Notes under the pieces: generated by a model | Seen by the model: the letters and a program-made list of their open reading frames with translations, nothing else | Database searches by the model: none | What the model was told of the DNA's origin: nothing | Program-made: the position numbers and the translations under genes | NCBI GenBank assembly: GCA_016785225.1 | Contig: JAFBJZ010000957.1 | Coordinates: 226,501-290,500, forward strand | Direction of reading: 5' to 3' | Length of the DNA: 64,000 nucleotides | DNA from: Psettodes erumei | Lineage: Eukaryota; Chordata; Actinopteri; Pleuronectiformes; Psettodidae | In this document: positions 25,901 to 37,900 of the stretch, piece after piece | Numbering within the stretch: the stretch's first letter is position 1 | How the letters are laid out: every line of letters begins with the position of its first letter

Positions 25901-28900
25901 TATTTCATCGATCATTTAACATTTCAATTCATAAAAGTCACGCTATGCTGTTTTTCCTCAGATCCACTCCACCGACACAACCTCTGTGGTCGTGATCCCA
26001 GACAGCAAACTGAACCACAGTGGCCGGTACATCATCAACGCCGAGAGCCCCGCCGGGCACAAGGTGGTCAAAGTCAGAGTCACTGTGCTGGGTGCGTAAA
26101 GGAAACTCAACGATTTTATTCGTCATGCAGACTTTAGAATGTGTGGGGATCTGCAGAGACTTAATTTCTTGTTCTGTGGATCTGCAGACTTGCCCGGACC
26201 TCCTCGTGACCTGAAGGTGAGTGATGTGACAAGAGGAACCTGCAGACTCACCTGGAAAGCCCCAGAGTGTGACGGAGGAGACAGGGTCAAGAGCTACTTC
26301 ATCGAGAAGAAGACAGTGGAGGGCAAAGCCTGGACAAAGGCATGACCACACACCCAGTTGTGTAGTTATTGAAAAGTAATACACTGGTGTTGCTCATGTG
26401 TAAAGTTGGACCCTGATCTTGTTGTTTCAGGTAAACCCAGCGTGTGCTGCTCAGTCGCTGGTGGTTCCAGACCTGATAGACGGTCAGGACTACCTGTTCC
26501 GCATCCGTGCTGAGAACCGCTTCGGGTTCAGCCCGTTCATTGAGACCATCCAGAGGACCAAAGCCAGAGATCCCATCCGTACGTTTCTTCTCTTTATCAT
26601 TCTTTTAGAGATATTTTATCACTGTGACGAAATACACTGATCGTATCGAAAATAAAATAAGATTCAGGCTCAGAAATAAAACTGTTCATATCACAGTTTA
26701 TCCTGATGTAATAAATTCATTGTAGTTTAAACTGAGTGTGTTTTATCATAAAGCAGTTACCAGTATGTGATCTGATACGTCTCGTGTCTCTTGCCATGTG
26801 ACTGCAGATCCTCCTGATCCTCCAACAAGGCTGAAGATCCAGAATGTGAGGAAGGGCACTGTGACTCTGACCTGGAAGGCTCCGAAGAATGATGGCGGCT
26901 CCCCTGTAACCCACTACAGCGTGGACCTGCTTTGCTGGGATGCCAGTGGCACCCAGAAGGAGTCTTGGAGAAGGTAACACTTCAGCCAAGAGGTCTTCAT
27001 CAGCCCACTTGGTTCCTAGTGATTGAGACTCAATCTGGGAACTGGCCAGGCCTGGTCCAAATTGTAATCTACTGCATTTTAGATCCATCTTTCTGACTTC
27101 TGAATTGAGTATGAGACCTTTGAATGTATGTTTTGAATACAAACCTTCTACTGAACAGATCCGGTTCTGTTCAATTCAGAATTAACCTGCGGTGACACTG
27201 TGTCCTCTTTCCTGCAGGTGTAACAGGAGAGACGTGGACACCACAAGTTTCAAGGTGGAGGACCTGACGGAGGGAGACGAGTATGAGTTCAGGGTGGTGG
27301 CATACAATGAGGCCGGAGCCAGCCGACCCTCATCAACCGCCGGACCCATCATCATCCAGGACCAGACCTGTAAGATCAAGACTGTATAGAGATATAGAGT
27401 TCAGTAGTAGTAGTAGTAGTAGTAGTCCCAAGACCAAACTATACTACAAATATTTGTTGCAGCATATCAAGGTTTTAGCAGACTTTAGGCTTCTAATCAA
27501 TGATCTTGTGATCAATTATAACATTTGCTTTCTTTAGGAAGAACCTTCAGGCTTCAACAAAGAAAAAAATACATTTGACAAATAGGTTGCAGTCTCCTCA
27601 TTTCCTTCTTTCACCATGCAGGCGCTCCATCCATCGAGCTGAAGGAGTTCATGGAGGCCGAGCAGGGAAGCGACATCAGTATCGTGGCCAAGATCCGCGG
27701 CTGTCCCTTCCCCACACTCACCTGGTACAAAGCTCCACCCCACAAGTCCGATGACAAAGTGGAGGTTCAGTACGATGAGCACATCAACAAGATTGTGTCG
27801 GACGACAGCTGCACGCTGCTCATCCAGCAGGGCAAACGTCCCGACACCGGCTTGTACACGCTGGTGGCCTCCAACAGCCTCGGCAAGGCCTCCAAGGAGA
27901 TGAGACTGAATGTTCTCGGTACGAGTGCACAGTATTTCAATTCAAGTGACTGGAGAACAGTTCTGTTTTTATTTTATACCTTTATACACCTATTACACAA
28001 ATTATTTTTTACATCACCGGCTGTTATTCATTCTATTTTATATTCTCTATAATTTGTTATTTAACCATCAGTTGGAGAACAAGACACAAAAATGGAATAA
28101 AAAGAATTAACTTTCTTACAATAAACAATAACAATAAACTTTTCAATTGAAAATGTTTAAATTGCTGATAGATGCAGTTTAAAAGCCTTCAAAGGTGAAT
28201 CATTGTTATTGAATCATTTCTAAGCTTTCTAAACCTTTCCAGGGCGGCCCGGTCCTCCCTCTTCTCCCATCAAGTTTGAGGAGATCGGAGCCGAGAAGAT
28301 CACGCTCTCCTGGCTGCCGCCAAAGGATGATGGTGGCTCCAAAGTCACAAACTATGTTATCTGGAGGCGGGTGGCCAACAGGAACACCTGGGTGCCTGTC
28401 ACCAACGAGCCCAAAGACCGCATCTGGACGGTGGAGAACCTGATGGAGGGCCATGAATACGTGTTCCGCATCATGGCTCAGAACAAGTATGGAGTTGGAG
28501 AACCTCTGGACAGCGAGCCTGAGGTCGCCCGAAACCTCTACAGTGAGTCTGCGACACATTCTCCTGTACACAAAGGACTAACACAAACCACAATAGCATC
28601 CGTTATTATGTTCCAGTGTCTCATCACAGTATTGATGCAGAGATGGTACACCTCACATTATCATTATTTCTTTATCATCTGTTAAAAATGTCAGTGTGTA
28701 TCGATTAACAACATCTATATTTCTAGGATTAATAAGGAATCAGAAAGGAAGTGATGTATAAAAGTTGCCAGACATCTGTGGCTTGAACCCAACCCCAGAA
28801 TTCAGTCCTCAAACCTTCGAGCTTTTCTGTCTGTCCTCCTGCAGCCATCCCCGGTCAGTGTGAGAAGCCAACGGTGAGCAGTATCACCATGGACTCCATG

Positions 28901-31900
28901 ACTGTGAACTGGGAGGAGCCGGAGGATGATGGTGGAAGCCCCATCACCGGCTACTGGCTGGAGCGTAAAGAGACAACGGGTAAACGCTGGACCCGCGTCA
29001 CTCGGGACCCCATCCGTCCCATGGGCTTGGGCGAGTCCTTCGTGGTCAGCGGACTAATTGAGGGCTCCCAGTACCTGTTCAGAGTCTCTGCCATCAATGC
29101 AGCTGGACCCGGACCTGCCAGCCCCCCCACAGATCCTATCTTTGCCAGAGACCCTATCTGTAAGAATTTGTTCTGAAACCAAATATATGTTTTCAATTCA
29201 CAGAGCAAGACATTAACTACCTGTCATCCTCTCCTATAGCTCCACCCTCTCCTCCAACTCCCAAGGTTTCTGATTGGTCAAGGTCCACCGTGGACCTGGA
29301 GTGGATCCCTCCTCTGAAGGACGGAGGCTCCAAGATCATGGGCTACTGGGTGGAGTACAAGGAGGAGGGCACGGAGGCCTGGGTCAAGGTGAGAGGAAAC
29401 ACCTCAGGTGATATTAGTTTAATGTATGAACATCTCTGTGATTAATTAGGGCAGGACTCTTGAGAGCCACAGCCACTGTGAGATGTGAATCTTCACCCCA
29501 CCAACAAAGCCTTATGATTCTATCAGAGCAAATCATTTTAAAGATGCTATTTTAGCAGCAAGGAAGAATCGCATTTTTTGACATCAAAAAGTGAAAGTTT
29601 ATTGTATAGAAGTTAATTGATACTTAGTACCCACTACCCTAACCCTTAAAAGGGACCTCTTGTTGATGGTAATAAAATGTTTACTACTTAGGTTCATTAA
29701 GGTTGAACTTGAATCCTCTTATTTTTCCAGTGTAATCTGCCAGTGTACATTTCCTTTTTATATGAGCATTGATCCAAGGATCAAATAAACTGAGAAACTG
29801 AATGTTTGTATTTTTCAGGCTAAGGAGACTGAAATCCGTGGAACACGGTTCGTGATCACTGGTTTGAAGACTGGCGGTCGTTACAGTTTCAGGGTATACG
29901 CCTTCAACGCTGCGGGTAATGGCGAACCAGGCGAAGTCCCAGAGGTGCTCGAGGTCAACGACAGAAACAGTGAGTCTAAGAGGCCTAAAAATCACTAGTC
30001 TCTCAACAATGATCTAAAAGTCTGGAACAAACAGACTGTAATGTTGAGTTTCTTCTCCTCAGTTGCTCCTGAGATCGACCTGGATGCTTCGGTGAAGGAA
30101 AGGATGGTGGTCCATGCCGGTGGTGTCATCCGCATCATAGCCTATGTGTCAGGCCAGCCGTCCCCAGAGATTACCTGGGGCAGAGATGGAGCTGCGCTGC
30201 CTCCAGAGGCTAAAGTGGAAACGACGGCCATCAGCTCATCTCTGGTTATCAAATCCTGCACCAGGAGACACCTGGGTGTCTACACACTGAATGTCAAGAA
30301 CGCTGCCGGGGAGAAGGAGAAAAAAATTACAGTGGAAGTCCTGGGTGAGTTACTGTTTTAAACACAGAGATATATACAATTTTAAAAATAGCAGTGGCAA
30401 TTCAAACCTGGTTTCTATGATTCCGCAGATGTTCCCGGGCCCGTCGGTATCCCCTTAACTGCTGAGAATCTGACCACTGACTCCTGCAAGCTCAACTGGT
30501 TCTTCCCTGAGAACGACGGTGGCTCTCCAATCAGCAACTACGTCATTGAGAAACGCGAGGCTGAGCGAAAAGCCTGGACCTCACTCTCCTATACTGCCAG
30601 CAGACAGAATGCCGTGGCTCATGACCTCACCCCCGGAAAGTCCTACTTCTTCAGAGTGGCTGCCAAGAACGCCATTGGCACCGGCCCCTTCGTGGAGACG
30701 GCAGCCGACATTGTGATCAAAGAACCCATCAGTGAGTTTAGGGAATTGTCTGCTTCATCATCTGTCATCAAAAATGAAATTATCCAACAGACAAAACCTA
30801 AACATTTAAACAGAAAATTATTCATCACTAAAAACCTTCTCATGTTCAGAAATAAAAAACAGTGTGTGTCCACTTCTTTCAGGTGTGCCGGACCGCCCTG
30901 AGGAGCTGGATGTCACCAAGGTCACGAAGGACTTGATCAGCGTCACCTGGAAAGCACCAAAGTATGACGGCGGCTCTGAGATCACAATGTATATCCTGGA
31001 GGCACGTATGATTGGCAAAGACAAGTTCACCAGACTGACAAAGGAGAGCTTGATGGAGAGGAAGTACACGTATGATGGTCTGAGGGAGGGCGACAGCTAT
31101 GAGTTTAGGGTCATCGCCGTCAATGAAGTTGGACCCAGCAAACCCTCGTTCTGCACCAAACCAATCACCTGCAAGGACGAACTGGGTGAGAATTTCTTAA
31201 CCACTTCTTAAGCACTGGACCAGCCATCTTTATGGTTTGATAAATTTTTACGTTGATTGATACCAACTGGTTTCTGTTAATGTCCTTGAAAAATCTATGA
31301 AAATCAACCTACAGTAACTCTGAAAATATTTTTATTTGAAAGGAATAAAACTGTATTATCAGAAAAAAGTAAGATGTAAGATTCAGAAAACAATCTCTGA
31401 TTTCAATTAGGAGTAGATGAGGACCTCTGTGGAATGCCATACGTATTCAATAGCATATCAGTTCAGATTGAGTTAAAATAGGAAAATGTAGAAACACCAA
31501 GAAAACACTTCCTCTGTTCTGACAGAGCCGCCGACCATTGAGCTGGACTTCCGCGATAAGATCATCATCCGTGTGGGCGAGAGTTGTCTGCTTCAGGGAC
31601 GCTACACTGGCAAACCTTCTCCTTCCATTTTGTGGTACCGAGATGACAAGGAGCTGAAGGCCGACAAACACATCATGTTCAAGAACACTCTGACTACCAT
31701 GTCACTGGGCCTGTTAAAGGCAAAGCGTGAGCACAGTGGCAGATACGTGGTGGTGGTGGAGAACAGCACTGGATCCAGGAAAGGAGTCTGCAACATCACT
31801 GTTGTTGGTATGTAGATGAAACTCATGGAGAAAACTGAACCTGATATAGTACAAACTAGTATCATCAGTAATATTTGATGGGTCCCTAAAACCGGCCCCT

Positions 31901-34900
31901 GTGGAACACCAACAGTAACTCTGCTATTCACATTGTTGTGGACTGATGCAGACTGAAAACCTCAAGTCAAAGCTTCAAAACTGCAAGCTCTTCTGGATTA
32001 AACATACACTGGTTAATCACAACCTCACAGATCCCTTATTTTGAGACGTTTTCTTTATTCTTTTATTCCCTGCAGACCGTCCAACTCCTCCTGTTGGCCC
32101 AGTGGTGTTTGAGGAGGTGCACAGGACGTACATGGTCATCTCCTGGAAGCCTCCTCTTGACAGTGGGGGTGTGGATGTCTCCAACTACATCATTGAACAG
32201 AGAGATGTCAACAGAGACACCTGGACCACAGTTACATCTGCCTCAACCAAGACCACATGCAAGGTGGGTCCAGATAATTTATCAACCTGACTTCAGTCAA
32301 CTGAGCTTTAGAAGAAAAAAAAATTGTACTTCTAAATCTAAAACAAGCCATGTTTTCCCATGAAGGGGTTTAGTTGAAGGTCAGAGGTGTTTGTAAGTTG
32401 TTTTTTTCTCTCCCAGATCCCCAAGCTGATAGAGGGCAAGGAGTACATCATGAGAATCTGCGCTGAGAACACATATGGCATCAGTGACCCACTGGAGTCA
32501 GAGGAGATGAGAGCCAAAGATCAATTCAGTATGTTCTTTTCACACCCTCTTAAGCCACATTTATTTTTTAGCATTCCTAAAATAGTTTCAAATGCATGTC
32601 TGAATTTAATAAATTCTTTTTTAAAGATACTAGAAAACTTCAATAAAATTCAGTCTCCTAATTGACAAAAAAAGTGATAGGCTCAAAATTACAGAATGTT
32701 TGGAAAGAATCAATTTTTGTAAACATATTCTTTCTGCGTTGGAAACCCCTTGACAACTGGGATTTTTCCCCTGTGACTACCCTGCAGGAGTTCCTGAGGC
32801 CCCTGAAATGCCTACAGTCAGAGAGGTGTATGCTACCAATGCTCTGGTGCTATGGAACCGTCCTCGCGATGGTGGGAAGCCCATTACCAACTATATCCTG
32901 GAGAAGAAGGAGACCACAGCCAAGAGGTGGTCTAGAGTCACTAGAGACCCACTGTACCCAGCCACTCAATACCGAGTCCAGGACCTTGTGGAGGGCTGCG
33001 AGTACGAGTTCAGGGTTATGGCTGAGAATGAGCTGGGAACTGGAGACCCCAGTGTACCCTCCAAACCCATTCTTGCAAAGGATCCTATTGGTCAGTGTGA
33101 CATAAACTCATGGAATATAGATATATATCTGGTATATACATGTAATGTAGCTGTATGTGTCCAAAAAAGATGGATTTAAATTATTCATTATATTTCATCA
33201 GTGTGTATTTGTATTGTTTTCTATTAACTGATGACCCCAGGAAGAATAGCTTTTGCTAATATGGATATGAATAAAAAGAAAAGATGGCAATATGCTCTAG
33301 CTTCTTTTAACACCTGTATTAGCATATCCCAGTAAGCTCAGTATTTCTTCTTTTTTTGTCCAGGTGTATTTGTTTGTGATTGTACCTGCAGTACATACAT
33401 GATCCTACTCCAAAACTGTTTTACCATTGACACAAAAAATATCAAAGTAAACTAATGCTATATGCAGCTAATAAAACAACTATACTAAATACTAAAAAGG
33501 GAAACATATCCAAACTAGAATATTGCATCTTTTTGTTAAGACTGTTGGACAGGTTACCAAATTCAATTTTTAATGGCCTCTATAATTTACTCTCTTCTTT
33601 GATATCTTGCCCTTTATAGTGCGGCCCAGTCCACCAGTGACCCCCGAGGCCTACGATAAGACCAAAGACACGGTCAGCCTGAAGTGGCAGATGCCCCGCC
33701 ATGATGGCAAGGGCCGCATATTCGGCTACCTTGTTGAGTACCAGAAGCCCGGCGCTGTGGAATGGATCCAGGCCAATGAGAGCGCAGAGCAGTGCCCAGA
33801 TCTCCACTATGTGGTCACAGGCCTGACCGATGGACAGGAGTATGCCTTCAGGATCTTCACTGTCAATGCTGCTGGCAAATCTGACCCTGCCTATGTCAAA
33901 CAGCCCATCAAAGTCCATGACAGGCTGGGTAACTATATTTAACTCTTCTGCTTTTCTCCAGTATGAAATGCATCCCACCTCCATTGCATCAATTTATGAA
34001 GCACATATAGATTTTTTTATGTTTAGCATATCATAATGGGTTTGGAAAATATTTTCAAACATTGAGTTGGTTTTATTAGGTTTGTACAGGTTTGTCCTGA
34101 ATTAATTTCAGTGGACCTTTGGTTGGGGCTTGGAGAGACATTTTCAAAAACAAGCTAAATAACACAGTTACATCTGTATTTACAGTACTGTGCAAAAGTC
34201 TCAGGCTTATACTAGCTTTTCTATTGATTTTCATTTCTTAATTCATTTTATACATCTATAAGACTTGGTAAATTTGTTCCAATTTTTGTCCACAGAGGAG
34301 CCCGAGTTGCTGCTGGATGCTAACATGGCACGTGATCACCTGGCAATGTTGGGCACTGACATCACCCTGAGTGCCACCATTAAAGGAGTGCCACCACCCA
34401 CCATTAGCTGGAAGAAGAACGACGGAGATGTTCCCTCTCACATCACCGTTGCTGTCACTGCTACAAGCAGCAAAGTCTTCATTCCCAAGTGCGTCCGTGC
34501 AGACTCTGGCAACTACACCATCACTGTGGAGAATGCTGCTGGAAAGAAATCAGCAACTGTTGCTGTGCTTGTTCTGAGTAAGTGAAACATCCACCAACAG
34601 AAATATGGGATATAGTCAGTTTTGTAGATGGATATACTTTGTGCTTACACTAATATAATGTCATCCATGTGGAAAAATATATCTGAATTTAGAATATATA
34701 TGAATTTTACTCTAATCCACTTATGTTTCCACCAGATAAGCCCTCTCCTCCCAGAGATTTGATGGTCTCTGAGGTGACCAGTGAGTCCGCCTATCTGACA
34801 TGGAAGGCTCCTGAGGACAATGGTGGTGCTGTCATCTCCCACTATGTTGTACAGAAGAAGGATGTAGCCTCAGACCAGTGGGTTCCCGTTGCTGCTTCCA

Positions 34901-37900
34901 ATAAGAAGCTGAGTCTGATGGCCATGTACCTGATAGAAGGAATCCAGTACCTGTTCAGAGTTGCCGCTGAGAACCAGTTTGGCAGAAGCAGTTATGTGAT
35001 GACCAAGACACCCATCAAGGCTGTTGATCCGCTCTGTGAGTAGAAGTCATGATTACACAGTGTGTCTAATTTACTTTGAAAATGAAATTATTTTTCATCA
35101 TTAATTTGTGTAAATTGTGGAACTTTTAAAATCCGATGGCTCCACTCTTATTGATAAGATGAGTTCATTGTGCTTTATTTTTCTTTATTTTTTGGCTCTG
35201 ATAAAAACAAAAATTTTATCAAAACCGTTCGAATGACTAGTCCTGAAGGTTAGGGTTGTGTTGGAGCTGCTATCCCAAATAGCTAAAAGAAAAATGAAGG
35301 AACACAAAATCAAACTGTCTGTTTTAGGAATTTCATTTCATTCAGTTCAAAATTGAAATCCATCAATAATTGCAATTAATTTCCTTTTCTGGAAACCTTT
35401 CAGATCCTCCTGGCCCACCCAAGAACCTGCACCACACTGATGCAGAAAAGACAGAGGTGTGGTTGGCATGGGAGTGGCCTGACCGCACTGGTGGAAGTGA
35501 TATTACTGGCTTCATAGTAGAGCACCAGGAAGAAGGCCAGACTGACTGGGTCACCTTCAAAACCGTGAGCAATGACCATGCCCATGTCACTGGTCTGGTG
35601 GAGGGAAAGACTTACCGTTTTAGGGTGAAGGCTCAGAACGCCATTGGTGTGAGCCGTCCTGACACTAGTGTTCCCGTCACTTGCCAGGAGAAGACACGTA
35701 AGACACATGACACTTGAGTGGTTTCTTATTTTGAATGATGCTCCTTTTCTCATTGTCATGCCTAAAAACATGTGAATATTGTTGCTGTTTATTTTTCTTT
35801 CAGTGCAACCAACTATTGAAGTTGATGTGAAGCTTATTGAGGGTCTTGTTGTCAAAGCTGGCAGCCCCATTACCCTTCCAGCCAAGATGACAGGCATTCC
35901 CATTCCCACTGCCAAATGGATGACAGATGGCAAGGAGATTGCATCAGAAGGCCGCTATCGCATTGAAACTGCTGGATCTTCAACCATCCTCAGTATCCCT
36001 GAGAGCCAGCGAGGAGACACTGGAGAGTATGTCCTCACTGTGTCTAATCCTGCCGGTAGCAAAACCGTTGCCCTGCATGTCACTGTGCTGGATCTTCCGG
36101 GTCCACCCATCGGACCCATTAACATCTTGGAGGTCACCCCTGATTACATGATGATCCAATGGAGGGCACCCAAGGATGATGGTGGCACCCCAATCACCAA
36201 CTATGTGGTGGAAAAGAAGGATGTGAAGAAACCATGGGAGCCCTGGTCTGTTGTTAGCTCCAATGGCACCAGCACCAAGGCCAAGGTGTCCAGGCTAGAG
36301 AAGGGCCGGGAGTACATTGTCCGTGTTCGTGCAGAAAACAAGATAGGCATTGGCACTGGCCTTGAGAGTCCTCCCACTATTGCTAAGCACATGTTCAATC
36401 CTCCTGGTCCACCAGGCCCCCCGGAGTGTTCTGATATTACAGAGAATGCTGTGACAATTGAATGGACCCTGCCTGACCATGATGGAGGAAGCCCCATCAG
36501 TGGCTATGTGGTTGAACGCAGGGAAATGACAGGAAAGTGGATCCGTGTCAACAAAACTCCTGTGCTTGACCTCAGATACAGAGTTTCAGGCCTCTTTGAA
36601 GGCAACAGCTATGAGTTCAGAGTGTTTGCTGAAAACATTGCTGGTATCAGTGAGCCTTCTCTCCCCTCTTATCCTGTCAAGGCCACTCGCGCTATCACCA
36701 AGCCTGGACCCCCTAGTAACCTTAAACTGAAGGACTGGAGTAAATCCTACGCTGACATCTGCTGGACCAAGCCTACAAGAGATGGTGGCAGTCCCATTCT
36801 TGGTTACGTGGTTGAGGCTCAGAAGTCAGGAACTGCCCAGTGGGACAGAATAAACAAGGACCTCATCAAGATGTGTGCCTACAGAGTTCCAGGCCTTATT
36901 GAAGGGATGGAGTACAGAATTCGTGTCAGGGCCACCAACAAGGTTGGCGACAGTGAACCAAGGGAACTTGCTGCAACCATTTTGGCAAAGGACATTCTGG
37001 TGCCTCCTGAAGTTGTTGTTGATGTGTCCTGCCGTGACTCTGTGACGGTCAGGGCAGGACAGATCATTAGTTTGATCACTAGGGTGAAGGGCAGACCAGA
37101 CCCAGAAATTACATGGACCAAGGATGCCAGAGCCTTGACTCGGGATAAGCGCATTGAAATGAACAACAACTACCCTCTGTGTGAACTGGTAATCAATGAA
37201 GCACTCAGATCAGACTATGGTAAATATGCAATTGTTGCCAAGAATAGTAGTGGACAGGCACAGGCCACAATTCTTGTCAATGTGTTGGACACACCAGGAG
37301 CTTGCCAAAACCTGAAAGTGGCCTATGTGACCAAGAAATCCTGCATGGTATCCTGGGAAAACCCTGAGGACAATGGAGGCACTGAGATCACTCAGTACAT
37401 TATTGAGTGCCGTCAGCCCAGCCAGAGAGGATGGACACTTGTCTCCAATGACTGCACCAAGCGACTGATAAAGGCTCCTCTTACTGAGGGATTAGAGTAC
37501 TTCTTCCGTGTCAGTGCAGAGAACAAGATCGGTGCTGGTCCACCTACAGAGACCAAGACACCTGTGCTGGCAGTTGATCCAGTTGAGAAGCCTGGTGAAC
37601 CTATTGACTTGCATATTTCTGAGATTGGCAAGACCTTCTGCTTCCTCAAGTGGAAGAAGCCAGACTATGATGGTGGTAGTCGTAACCTGGGTTATCACGT
37701 TGAGAAGAAACCAAAGGAGGCTGAGGAATGGGAGAGGCTCCACAAAGGTGCAATTAAGGAGACTTACTTCATGGCTGACAGGTGCATTGAAAACCAAATC
37801 TATCAGTTCAGAGTTCAGACTAAGAATGAGGGAGGTGAGAGCAACTGGGTGACCACTGCTGAGGTCCTGGTTAAGGAACTGCTTGTTGAGCCTGAAGTCA

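Noticed and set aside
35400..35933. Long minus-strand open frame (177 codons) opposite w83/w84
   Set aside because: It overlaps well-supported titin exons in another frame and has no domain residues. Long antisense frames are expected opposite repetitive coding DNA.
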